The notes below the pieces were generated by a model that was given only the letters and a program-made list of their open reading frames with translations, was not told the origin of the DNA and did not search any database. A DNA stretch of 64,000 bases. It comes from Gracilimonas sp031581265. GTDB lineage: Bacteria; Bacteroidota; Rhodothermia; Balneolales; Balneolaceae. The stretch covers positions 1 through 64,000 of the forward strand of contig NZ_JAVLBQ010000003.1 of NCBI RefSeq assembly GCF_031581265.1, read 5' to 3'. How positions within the stretch are numbered: the first letter of the stretch is position 1; each line of letters begins with the position of its first letter. Below, piece by piece: positions 37,871-46,585 of this stretch. Made by a program: the position numbers and the translations under genes.

Positions 37871-38119
37871 ATGAAAAACATAAAGAAAAGTACCTTCACT
37901 CTCTTTTTTTCTATCATAGCATTTGCTCTTACAAGTGCATTTACTTTAACTCCAGATAATCTAAATTATGTAGAATCTGACTGTTGGTGTTGTACATGTA
38001 GAGCAGAGGGGAATTGCCTTGAAGCAATTTTCTGTGGAATGACTATCTGCCCAGATCCAGCTAGTTGCGATTTATCAGGAGATTTATGTGGTCCTGATTG
38101 TGGTCCTGATTATCATTAG
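37871..38119 (+). CDS. Small secreted cysteine-rich peptide
   Basis: 82 residues. A Sec-type signal peptide covers about residues 1-25, followed by a short mature region with ten cysteines in about 45 residues (CWCCTC, then singles spaced through to CGPDCGPDYH). No recognised domain. The layout (leader, then a VE-containing linker and a Cys-rich tail, next to a 6-bladed propeller lipoprotein) recalls the NVEALA peptide family of Bacteroides, but the motif match is weak. Possible roles are a structural disulfide-rich peptide, a metal-binding peptide or a modified signal; none is demonstrated. Confidence 0.7.
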   Translation: MKNIKKSTFTLFFSIIAFALTSAFTLTPDNLNYVESDCWCCTCRAEGNCLEAIFCGMTICPDPASCDLSGDLCGPDCGPDYH

Positions 38120-38210
38120 TAACGGTAATTGAAAATCACAAATAATTACAAGGTTTTATTAATTCAATAAAGCCTTGTAGTTACATCTTAGTAATCACAA
38201 TAACTTAATT

Positions 38211-39404
38211 ATGCTACGTGATCAAATTATAGTCTCTTTAATTCTTCTACTATTTACAGCGTGTAATAACAAGCAGTCAAAAACAAAAACAGTTGAAAGA
38301 GCACGAACCATAGATATTGAAAGAGAACTTGTCATCGGCCTTGAAAATGAAGCAGATTCAGCTGCTCAAATTTTAGGGCAACCTGTAGGAGTAGTAACCG
38401 ATAAAGAAGAAAACATATACATCGGCGATAAAGCAAGCCTGACCATCAAGGTATTTGACAAAGACGGGAACTATCTCAAAAGCTTGGGCGGACGTGGTAG
38501 AGGTCCTAATGAATTCCATGATATTAATTTTATGGGAGTTACGCCGGAAAATAACATCCTTGTACTTGACAGGGGCAATTTTAGATATACCACCATCACA
38601 AAAGAAGGAGAATATGTATCTAATTACGTTATTAAATTTGAAAATCAGTTTTATTTCAAAGATGCTGATTTTATTGATAATAAAATTATTGGATTGGCCT
38701 ACTCTCAAGCATCTGCTATAGAATCCGACTATTCAGATCTTCCGAAACGAGAATTTCTCAAGATTATGAGTACAGATCTTGATGAAATAGAATATGAATT
38801 TGCCCCCTTAAGTGACCTTGAAATAGATGATACTTTTAGCTGGGTTTATACTCTTCTTTACCAGGGCAGCTTCACTTTGAATAAAGAATCAGAGATAATT
38901 TATTTCTCACCGGGGATATATACTGGTAGTATTTATTCATATAAAAAAGTGAACGATGTAGAATGGGAGTTGAATAACAAAATTGAAGGCACCTCTCCGT
39001 ATTCTAATCCTTATATCCTCTATCATTCGACAGCTGAATACGAAGAAAATAGTGAGTATCCTAGTGCCCGTATGATTGGCTATTCCGGAGACTCTCACAA
39101 AGGACGTGTACATAGCATTGATGCCGGGATCCATTTTCTTCCCCAAAGAAGACAAGTTGTTCACTTTTATGGCGAATGGCGAGAAGGAGATGTTTCCATG
39201 GAAGACGGAAACCTGTTGGACCTAAGCGTACAGATATTTGATCTTGATGGAAATATAGTTGATCAGAGTTTTTTGTATTCCTTACCATACGACCGCCAAC
39301 CATACTATCCTATTGTAAACTGGGTGGATGAAGAGGAAAACTTCTACATGATCGATTTTATTGATTCGACACCAGTGGTACGCCGGTTTGCTTTAGACTT
39401 ATAA
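38211..39404 (+). CDS. 6-bladed beta-propeller lipoprotein
   Basis: 397 residues with lipobox FTAC. NHL/BF3164-like propeller repeats: GVVTDKEENIYIGDKASLTIKVFD, GRGRGPNEF, GVTPENNILVLDRG, and YPIVNWVDEEENFYMID near the end. Such lipoproteins face the periplasm or cell surface and bind peptides or glycans. Third gene of the AT-rich group after the thioredoxin-like gene and the cysteine-rich peptide. Confidence 0.85.
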   Translation: MLRDQIIVSLILLLFTACNNKQSKTKTVERARTIDIERELVIGLENEADSAAQILGQPVGVVTDKEENIYIGDKASLTIKVFDKDGNYLKSLGGRGRGPNEFHDINFMGVTPENNILVLDRGNFRYTTITKEGEYVSNYVIKFENQFYFKDADFIDNKIIGLAYSQASAIESDYSDLPKREFLKIMSTDLDEIEYEFAPLSDLEIDDTFSWVYTLLYQGSFTLNKESEIIYFSPGIYTGSIYSYKKVNDVEWELNNKIEGTSPYSNPYILYHSTAEYEENSEYPSARMIGYSGDSHKGRVHSIDAGIHFLPQRRQVVHFYGEWREGDVSMEDGNLLDLSVQIFDLDGNIVDQSFLYSLPYDRQPYYPIVNWVDEEENFYMIDFIDSTPVVRRFALDL

Positions 39405-39469
39405 AAAGCTAAACAGGAATGACTTTTACCGGTGCCATTTTTACCTTGACGTAAAATAACGGGAGGTAA

Positions 39470-40078
39470 TTGTATACCATACATAAAACATACGAATCCT
39501 CTTTCCGAGAGCGCGGCTCCAAATTCCTGGGCTATCTTTTCCCGGCTGAATCTGAGGAAGAGTTTCAGGAACAGCTCAATCAGCTTAAATCAAAATACCC
39601 TGATGCCACCCACCACTGTTGGGCGTGGCGACTGAATCCGGCTCAACCCAAAGAATTCAGCTCTGATGATGGGGAACCTTCCGGCTCGGCCGGCCTTCCG
39701 ATTCTTAATCAGCTAAAATCATATGAAGTAGTGAATGTCGGAGTTGTGGTAGTCCGATATTATGGCGGTACTAAGTTGGGAAAATCAGGTTTGATAGAGG
39801 CTTATGGTCGAGGTACTCAGCTTTGTTTGGAATCAGCCCGTTTAGTCACTATTTGGCCTGTAAAAATATTCGAGATCTGCTATCCTTATCCACAGGAAAA
39901 TACCATCCAAAAGCTAAAGAATGATTTTGACCTGTCAGTAATCGACTCCGATTACTTGCAAGATATACGATTGCGCGTAGCATGTGCTTTGGATAAAGCC
40001 GATGCATTTGAGCAGAATCTTTCAGGACTGGAACATCTTCATATTTCGTATGAATTTATTGAGGAATCTTTTATTTGA
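39470..40078 (+). CDS. YigZ/IMPACT family protein
   Basis: 202 residues. The UPF0029 N-terminal domain carries KFLGYLFPAES, ATHHCWAWRL, DDGEPSGSAGLPIL and the VVVVRYYGGTKLG motif. Function in bacteria is uncertain; eukaryotic IMPACT regulates GCN2. The start is TTG at 39470 preceded by GGGAGG, which supports it despite a short spacer; no in-frame ATG lies nearby. Confidence 0.88.
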   Translation: MYTIHKTYESSFRERGSKFLGYLFPAESEEEFQEQLNQLKSKYPDATHHCWAWRLNPAQPKEFSSDDGEPSGSAGLPILNQLKSYEVVNVGVVVVRYYGGTKLGKSGLIEAYGRGTQLCLESARLVTIWPVKIFEICYPYPQENTIQKLKNDFDLSVIDSDYLQDIRLRVACALDKADAFEQNLSGLEHLHISYEFIEESFI

Positions 40079-40156
40079 TTGAACGGTTTTTTTGTCGCGA
40101 CTTTGCACATATGCACCTTACCCATCAAACCCCTATTTTCTAAAAAAACCTTGACT

Positions 40157-40708
40157 ATGAAAATTTATACTAAAAAAGGCGACAGCGGTAATACTTCTCT
40201 CTTTGGCGGACAACGAGTATCCAAAAGCTCCAAGCGAATTGATGCCTATGGAACTGTGGATGAATTGAATTCTATATTGGGAATGGCTACTTCATTTGGC
40301 CTCTCGGAGAAAGGATCCGAGTTACTGGAAACCATTCAGCAGCAACTGTTTGTGTTGGGTGCCGATCTTGCAACTCCGGCCTCCAAAGATGTACGGATCG
40401 AGCGAATTGGTCATAGTGAAGTAGAGTTTCTGGAGAAGGCCATTGATGAAATGGAAGAAGATCTGGAACCCCTCAAAAACTTCATTTTACCCGGTGGAGC
40501 TCAAGCCGGAGCGACACTTCATTTCGCACGCACGGTATGTAGGCGAGCTGAAAGAATTACCGTTGAATGCCGGCACGAAGAAGAAATTTCAGAAGTAGCC
40601 ATCATGTATATCAATCGGCTGTCTGATTTCTTATTTGTGTTAGCTCGGTATGAGAATAAGCAAGCCGGAACAAAAGAAACCACCTGGGCACCGGACCGTT
40701 CTAAATAA
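40157..40708 (+). CDS. PduO-type cob(I)alamin adenosyltransferase
   Basis: 183 residues from the ATG at 40157; the upstream in-frame extension does not resemble the family. KIYTKKGDSGNTSLFGGQRVSK at the start, AYGTVDELNS and the C-terminal TVCRRAERITVEC with NRLSDFLFVLAR are PduO/MMAB hallmarks. It makes adenosylcobalamin from ATP and cob(I)alamin. No cobalamin riboswitch is visible upstream. Confidence 0.93.
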   Translation: MKIYTKKGDSGNTSLFGGQRVSKSSKRIDAYGTVDELNSILGMATSFGLSEKGSELLETIQQQLFVLGADLATPASKDVRIERIGHSEVEFLEKAIDEMEEDLEPLKNFILPGGAQAGATLHFARTVCRRAERITVECRHEEEISEVAIMYINRLSDFLFVLARYENKQAGTKETTWAPDRSK

Positions 40709-40735
40709 TTAACTAACTAAATAAAGACGAATAAA

Positions 40736-42085
40736 ATGGCATTAATGATTTCCATATCGGGTATTCGGGGCATTTTCGGGACCGACCTCACCCCTCAGAA
40801 TCTTTCAAAATTTACCGCCGCCTACGGAACATGGCTCGAAGGAGGAACAGTAGTAGTTGGTCGGGATTCTCGCGTAACCGGACAGCTTTGTGAAGATATC
40901 GTAGCTGCTACGCTGGCAAGTGTTGGATGTGATGTTGTTAAAGTTGGGATTGTCCCAACACCTACTGTAGCTATGGGGGTTTTAAAACATAAAGCAGCGG
41001 GAGGAATTATTATCTCTGCCAGCCATAATCCTGCCGAATGGAATGCCCTGAAATTATTGAACGAAAAGAGTGAGTTTTTGGATGCAGATCAAGGCAAAAA
41101 AGTAATTGAGATTTCAGAATCCGGTGAATTTGCTTATCAGTCTTTTGATAAAATAGGAACCATTACCGAAGATCCGGAAATGTTGGATGACCATATCCGG
41201 AAGATTTTGGATCTGCCCTACATCAACAAAGAAGAAATTGCTGCCAAGAATTTTTCTGTAGCTGTAGATGCTGTTAATGGAGCCGGTTCAGAAGCTTTAC
41301 CAAGGCTCCTGGGAAAACTTGGAGTCAAAACAGTCCACAAATTGCATTGCACCCCAAATGGAATCTTTCCTCACAATCCCGAACCACTCCCCGAACACCT
41401 CGCCGAGATTTGTGAACTGGTAAAAGAAAAGAAGGTAGACCTGGGCGTCGTCACCGATCCGGATGCAGACCGATTGGCTTTAGTAGACGATACCGGAAAA
41501 CTATTTGGTGAGGAGTACACCCAAGCCACTGCTTTTGATTTCATTCTGGGAAAGAAAGAGGGCGCTTGCGCTACCAACCTCTCTTCCTCTCGTGTTTCCG
41601 ATGATGTGGCTCGTGAGCACGGACAGAAATGCTATCGCTCGGCCGTAGGAGAAATCAATGTGGTTAAAGTTATGCAGGAACAAGATGCAGTTATAGGCGG
41701 TGAAGGAAACGGCGGTGTAATCTGTCCCGATCTTCACTACGGTCGCGATGCTTTAGTTGGAACGGCTATGGTGCTTCAACATCTTGCTGAAAAAGATATG
41801 AGTGCTTCGGAATACCGAGCTTCTCTCCCGGATTACTTCATGAGTAAGAACAAAATTCAGCTTGATGAATTAGAAAAAGATGCCGATGAAGTCCTGGAAA
41901 TGGTCAAAAAGCATTTTTCAAGCCTTGAACCCAACATCGTTGATGGCGTAAAAATTGATTTTGCTGAGGGATGGGTTCACCTGCGGAAATCAAATACGGA
42001 GCCTATTATTCGTATTTATTCTGAAGGTCGCTCTCCTGAAGCTGCTAAAGCTTTTGCCGGAAAAATCTTTGACTTGCTGAAATAG
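40736..42085 (+). CDS. glmM: Phosphoglucosamine mutase-like phosphohexomutase
   Basis: 449 residues, alpha-D-phosphohexomutase superfamily. Phosphoserine loop IIISASHNPAEWNALK near 95, metal site DPDADRLAL near 240, sugar-binding GEGNGGVI near 322 and C-terminal RKSNTEPIIRIY. Could be GlmM or a phosphoglucomutase/phosphomannomutase; the loops fit GlmM-like members of Bacteroidota, but specificity is not certain. Confidence 0.85.
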   Translation: MALMISISGIRGIFGTDLTPQNLSKFTAAYGTWLEGGTVVVGRDSRVTGQLCEDIVAATLASVGCDVVKVGIVPTPTVAMGVLKHKAAGGIIISASHNPAEWNALKLLNEKSEFLDADQGKKVIEISESGEFAYQSFDKIGTITEDPEMLDDHIRKILDLPYINKEEIAAKNFSVAVDAVNGAGSEALPRLLGKLGVKTVHKLHCTPNGIFPHNPEPLPEHLAEICELVKEKKVDLGVVTDPDADRLALVDDTGKLFGEEYTQATAFDFILGKKEGACATNLSSSRVSDDVAREHGQKCYRSAVGEINVVKVMQEQDAVIGGEGNGGVICPDLHYGRDALVGTAMVLQHLAEKDMSASEYRASLPDYFMSKNKIQLDELEKDADEVLEMVKKHFSSLEPNIVDGVKIDFAEGWVHLRKSNTEPIIRIYSEGRSPEAAKAFAGKIFDLLK

Positions 42086-42234
42086 CTTCAGCATTATTTT
42101 TAAAGCTAAAAAAATAGCCTGCTCACTTTATCTTTAATTCGTAGATAATTAAAGAAACTAAATCGCCCTGTTTCTATGTTTTAGTTGATGTATTTAAGAG
42201 TACTTCGGTAATATTTAATTACAAAAACTTAGTT

Positions 42235-44148
42235 TTGCCTGAAGAAAAAAATAAACAGCAAAAACAAAACAGGAATAAGAAACTGGGCAAATGGTCCGGT
42301 AACAAAAGACCAAATTTTGGTTGGACAAGTGCACTTATCTGGCTGATACTCATCGCCCTCTTCTATAATTGGTATATGTCTTCTGGAGATGTCTTTGTAG
42401 GAGGAACTCCTGAAATTGAATATTCAGAATTTCGTTCACATCTCAATCAAGGAAATGTAGAGCGGGTTCATGTACAGGGAGATCAAATTCAGGGAGAATT
42501 TAAATCTGAACAAATTCTACAAGTTGCCGGGGATACTCTTCGGGCTGAAAGTTTTTCAACCTACATCCCTTCTTTTGGCGATGAAGATCTTTACCAACGC
42601 CTTGAAGAACAAGATGTAACCATTTCGGCTCAACCGGAATCAGAATACAGTTGGTGGTATATCCTACTTATCATACTACCTATCATTTTCTTCGTGTTTA
42701 TAGGAATCATGTTCTATCAGCGGATGCGATCGCAAAGCCAGGGATTCTTCAATATTGGAAAGAGCAAAGCCAAGCTTCAGGAACCCGAAAAACAGGATAC
42801 TAAATTTGACGATGTAGCCGGTCTTGATAACGCCAAAAAAGAATTGCAAGAGATCATTGAATTTCTGAAAGAACCTGATCGGTTTGAAAAAATTGGAGCA
42901 AAACTACCCAAAGGGTTATTGATGGTAGGCCCTCCCGGCACCGGGAAAACCCTTATGGCAAAAGCAGCAGCAGGAGAAGCCGATGTTCCCTTTTTCAGTA
43001 TTTCGGGCTCCGACTTTATGGAAATGTTTGTGGGTGTGGGTGCAAAACGAGTCCGCGATATGTTTGATAAGGCTAAGAAGGTTGCCCCAAGCATCATTTT
43101 CATTGATGAAATTGATTCTATCGGCCGCAGGCGGGGAGCCGGTTTAGGTGGTGGTCACGACGAACGAGAACAAACCTTGAATCAATTGCTTTCGGAACTT
43201 GATGGTTTTGAACCTACCGAAAGTGTGGTAGTTATGGCAGCGACAAACCGTCCCGATATTCTGGATAAAGCCCTTTTGCGTCCCGGCCGTTTTGATCGCC
43301 AAATCACCGTTAACCTTCCCAAGCAAAAGGCGCGGCATGAAATTCTGAAAATCCATGCCCGGAATAAAAAATTACAGGATGATGTGGACCTGGAAAAAAT
43401 TGCCCGCAGTACTCCCGGTTTCAGCGGCGCTGACCTTGAAAATCTATTAAATGAAGCTTCATTGTATGCAGGAAGAAACAAACGAAATAAAATTGCGATG
43501 CAAGATATTGACAAAGCGCGTGATAAAGTACTGATGGGGCTTGAAAGGGACGGTATCACCATCGATGACGATGAGAAAAAATTACTGGCTTACCATGAAG
43601 CAGGACACGCTTTAGTCGCCGCAGTATTACCCCATTCCGATCCGATACATAAAGTTACTATTATCCCTCGCGGTAAAGCTATGGGAGTAACACAGCAGCT
43701 TCCTGAAAAAGAAAAATACATCTATAAACGTGAATATTTGCTGGACCGGCTGGCTGTAATTATGGGGGGACGTGCTGCAGAGGATCTTATCTTTGAGACT
43801 TCCACCAGCGGTGCGCAAGATGACCTCAAACAAGTTGCCAAACTGTCCCGGAAAATGGTGCTGGATCTTGGGATGACCGACCGGTTTGGCCACGTTTCAT
43901 TTGGAAGCGAAGAACAAGAAATTTTTCTTGGCCGCGATATGAGCCGGCAGCGGGAGTACAGCGATTCTACCGCCCGGGAAATTGATGAAGAAGTTCAGAA
44001 AATATCGAAAGAAGCATTTGAACGAGCGATTAATACACTCAAAGAAAATCGTGAAGTCTTAGATAAAGTAGCAGAATTGTTGCTCGAAAAAGAAGAACTT
44101 TCTGGTGAAGAAGTAAACGAATTACTGAAGAAAAAAGAATCAAATTGA
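42235..44148 (+). CDS. ftsH: ATP-dependent zinc metalloprotease FtsH
   Basis: 637 residues. Two N-terminal membrane helices (SALIWLILIALFYNW and YILLIILPIIFFVF), FtsH extracellular domain between them, then AAA Walker A GPPGTGKTL near 232, Walker B IIFIDEID, second region of homology AATNRPDILDKALLRPGRFD, and zinc site HEAGH near 452. Membrane quality-control protease. The predicted start is a TTG at 42235; the preceding interval has no in-frame ATG. Confidence 0.97.
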   Translation: MPEEKNKQQKQNRNKKLGKWSGNKRPNFGWTSALIWLILIALFYNWYMSSGDVFVGGTPEIEYSEFRSHLNQGNVERVHVQGDQIQGEFKSEQILQVAGDTLRAESFSTYIPSFGDEDLYQRLEEQDVTISAQPESEYSWWYILLIILPIIFFVFIGIMFYQRMRSQSQGFFNIGKSKAKLQEPEKQDTKFDDVAGLDNAKKELQEIIEFLKEPDRFEKIGAKLPKGLLMVGPPGTGKTLMAKAAAGEADVPFFSISGSDFMEMFVGVGAKRVRDMFDKAKKVAPSIIFIDEIDSIGRRRGAGLGGGHDEREQTLNQLLSELDGFEPTESVVVMAATNRPDILDKALLRPGRFDRQITVNLPKQKARHEILKIHARNKKLQDDVDLEKIARSTPGFSGADLENLLNEASLYAGRNKRNKIAMQDIDKARDKVLMGLERDGITIDDDEKKLLAYHEAGHALVAAVLPHSDPIHKVTIIPRGKAMGVTQQLPEKEKYIYKREYLLDRLAVIMGGRAAEDLIFETSTSGAQDDLKQVAKLSRKMVLDLGMTDRFGHVSFGSEEQEIFLGRDMSRQREYSDSTAREIDEEVQKISKEAFERAINTLKENREVLDKVAELLLEKEELSGEEVNELLKKKESN

Positions 44149-44220
44149 TCTCTACCTTTGAGAACGCATATAGAAAGCGATTACTTCATAGAGTATGATC
44201 ACAAACAAATTTTATTGAAT

Positions 44221-44670
44221 ATGTTAACCTGGAAAGACCTAAAAAACTTTGCCAAAAACGGAAATCCCGAACCAGAAATACGCGTTGAGAAACCTGATGA
44301 AGAGTGGAAAAAAGAGCTCTCCGATGAAGAATATGCTATAACGCGATTAAAAGGAACCGAACGACCCGGCTCAAGCGATATGTGCTATAAATTTGATCCG
44401 GGCCTATATGAATGCGTTTGCTGCGGAACCACATTATTCGATGCTACCACTAAATTTGAAAGCAGCTCCGGATGGCCTTCATTCACACAACCTGTGAAAG
44501 AAAATGCTGTGAAGTACAAGATGGATACTTCTCACGGTATGGTGCGCATTGAGGCCTTATGCAATACCTGTGATGCCCACCTTGGCCATGTATTTCCAGA
44601 CGGCCCGGAACCTTCCGGATTGCGCTATTGTGTTAATGCAAAGAGCTTAAGTAAAGTAGAAGAGGAGTAA
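44221..44670 (+). CDS. msrB: Peptide-methionine (R)-S-oxide reductase
   Basis: 149 residues from the ATG at 44221. Two CxxC zinc sites (CVCCGTTLF, CNTCDAHLGHVF), SSSGWPSFTQPV and the catalytic Cys in RYCVNAKSL. Reduces methionine R-sulfoxide. The open frame extends to 44158, but that stretch does not match family N-termini. Confidence 0.95.
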   Translation: MLTWKDLKNFAKNGNPEPEIRVEKPDEEWKKELSDEEYAITRLKGTERPGSSDMCYKFDPGLYECVCCGTTLFDATTKFESSSGWPSFTQPVKENAVKYKMDTSHGMVRIEALCNTCDAHLGHVFPDGPEPSGLRYCVNAKSLSKVEEE

Positions 44671-44743
44671 TATTTAATGCTTAATTTCTTATCCCACCTA
44701 TACTTTCGTATTTTCTCGCTCAATTTTCATCAGCAGTAGGAAT

Positions 44744-45625
44744 ATGATTGTATCAATGACCGGCTTCGGACGTGGCGAAGCTACTGAACATGACATCAAC
44801 GCAACCGTTGAGATAAAATCTCTAAACAGTCGCTACTTGGATGTAAGCACTCGATTACCGCAGCAACTTCAAGACAAAGAGCTGAAGGTTAAGGAACTGG
44901 CTCAAAAAACAATTAATCGGGGAAAGCTGAATATCACGGTTTATATATCTGAAGCAGAATCTGCAGGTCCTTCAATTTCAGTTAATGAAGAGAAAGTGAA
45001 GGGATATTCGAGAATCTTGTATAATCTTCGCTCTGTTGCCGGTATTGAAGAACCCATTACAGTACGAGACATCACACAATTCAGTGATGTATTTGTGAAT
45101 AAAGAAGAGGATGAAAAAATTATAGAGCAAAAATGGGAAGTTGCTCAAAAGGCACTCAATGAAGCCCTGGAATCTTTGTTGGTGATGCGTACGCAAGAAG
45201 GAGATCAGCTTAAAAATGATCTTGTAGATCGTATCAAATTCATTGAATCAAACATGGAGATCATAACTACAAAAACAGAAGGCCGGGCTGAGGAAACACG
45301 GGACAAACTTCGCGAACGCATCAATAACTTACTGGAGGACGATTCGCTTGATCCTGAAAGATTGGAGATGGAAGTGGCTGTTTTGGTTGACAAAATGGAT
45401 GTCACCGAAGAAATAGTACGATTACGTTCTCACCTTAAATTTTTCTTAGAAGCGGTAGAACAACCCGAACCCGCCGGAAGAAGGCTGAATTTCCTAACTC
45501 AGGAAATTAACCGGGAACTCAACACCATCGGTTCAAAAGCTAACGATTCTGAGATTGCCCAGTACGTTGTAAAATGCAAAGAAGCCCTTGAACAAATCCG
45601 CGAACAAGTACAAAACGTTGAATAG
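44744..45625 (+). CDS. yicC: YicC/YloC family endoribonuclease
   Basis: 293 residues, starting MTGFGRGEA and ending with the DUF1732 segment (GRRLNFLTQEINRELNTIGSKAND, AQYVVKCKEALEQIREQVQNVE). YicC acts in RNA decay. It lies immediately before gmk, rpoZ and coaBC, a conserved order. Confidence 0.93.
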   Translation: MIVSMTGFGRGEATEHDINATVEIKSLNSRYLDVSTRLPQQLQDKELKVKELAQKTINRGKLNITVYISEAESAGPSISVNEEKVKGYSRILYNLRSVAGIEEPITVRDITQFSDVFVNKEEDEKIIEQKWEVAQKALNEALESLLVMRTQEGDQLKNDLVDRIKFIESNMEIITTKTEGRAEETRDKLRERINNLLEDDSLDPERLEMEVAVLVDKMDVTEEIVRLRSHLKFFLEAVEQPEPAGRRLNFLTQEINRELNTIGSKANDSEIAQYVVKCKEALEQIREQVQNVE

Positions 45626-45628
45626 AAT

Positions 45629-45700
45629 AATTCAAAATGAAAAATTTAAAATTCAAAATTCTCTTTACAATTTTGAATTTTTAATCTTGAATTTTTAATT
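45629..45700. repeat. AT-rich inverted repeat between yicC and gmk
   Basis: Arms 45629-45660 and 45669-45700 are built from reiterated AATTCAAAA units on one side and TTTTGAATT on the other, giving a long hairpin with an 8-base loop. No gene. Confidence 0.8.
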
Positions 45701-45705
45701 CCAGA

Positions 45706-46281
45706 ATGGATAGAAAAGGTAAAGTAATCATCTTAGTGGCACCCAGCGGAGGCGGAAAAACGACATTGGCACGCCGGCTTTTCAAGGAATTTGAAGACCT
45801 TAAATTTTCCGTTTCGGCAACTACACGTCCACCTCGGGAAGGCGAAGAAGACGGAAAACACTATTACTTCCTTGAAGAGGCCGATTTCAACCAAAAAATT
45901 AAAGAAAATGCTTTTCTGGAGTGGGAAGAATTCTATGGAGGAAAGAAGTATGGTACCTTGCGTTCAGAAGTTGATAAAAAACTAAATTCAGGGTATTTTG
46001 TTCTGCTTGATATTGAAGTAAAAGGTGCCGTTAACATCAAAGAGATATACGGCGATGAATGTTTGAGTTTATTCATCAAACCCCCTTCAATTGATGTATT
46101 GAAGCAGCGCTTAACGAATCGCGGAACTGAAGACAATGAAACACTTGCTCTGCGACTCCAACGTGCAAAAGAAGAACTTACTTACGCTGATCAATTTGAT
46201 CAGGTAATCATTAATGATGATCTTGACACGGCCTATGAAGAAGTTAGAGAAGCCGTTCTCAAATTCATGAATAAAAACTGA
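45706..46281 (+). CDS. gmk: Guanylate kinase
   Basis: 191 residues: APSGGGKTTLARRL, SVSATTRPPREGEEDGKHYYFL and DIEVKGAVNIKEIYG. Converts GMP to GDP with ATP. Complete and typical. Eight bases before rpoZ. Confidence 0.97.
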   Translation: MDRKGKVIILVAPSGGGKTTLARRLFKEFEDLKFSVSATTRPPREGEEDGKHYYFLEEADFNQKIKENAFLEWEEFYGGKKYGTLRSEVDKKLNSGYFVLLDIEVKGAVNIKEIYGDECLSLFIKPPSIDVLKQRLTNRGTEDNETLALRLQRAKEELTYADQFDQVIINDDLDTAYEEVREAVLKFMNKN

Positions 46282-46289
46282 GACCACAT

Positions 46290-46583
46290 ATGTCAGTAAA
46301 AACATTAGACATTGAAAAGCTAAAATTTAAAACAGGTAACAAATACGAGTTGCTTGTAATCCTTTCCAAAAGAGCCCGACAAATTGCTGCTCAGGAAAAA
46401 CTGGAGCTGGATGAGAAGCTTCAATATTTCGAAGGCTTTGAAGAAGAAGACGAGTTTTCTTTTAACGAAGAGCAAGAAAACATTTCAAAAGCTTTTGAAA
46501 AATTACCACATGCCACACAACGTGCTATTGTGGAAATGGAAAATGACGATATCTACTATCGTCACCCTGATAAAGAAGACTAA
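46290..46583 (+). CDS. rpoZ: RNA polymerase omega subunit-like protein
   Basis: 97 residues, starting MSVKTLDIEKLKFKTGNKYELLVILSKRA-type text, typical of Bacteroidota omega/Rpb6 proteins (KRARQIAAQEKLELDEK), with an acidic tail. Two bases before coaBC. The family is short and variable, but the position between gmk and coaBC is characteristic. Confidence 0.88.
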   Translation: MSVKTLDIEKLKFKTGNKYELLVILSKRARQIAAQEKLELDEKLQYFEGFEEEDEFSFNEEQENISKAFEKLPHATQRAIVEMENDDIYYRHPDKED

Positions 46584-46585
46584 AT

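Noticed and set aside
39905..40160. Cobalamin riboswitch upstream of the adenosyltransferase
   Set aside because: No conserved B12-box-like sequence or multi-stem layout is visible, and the upstream gene ends within this interval.
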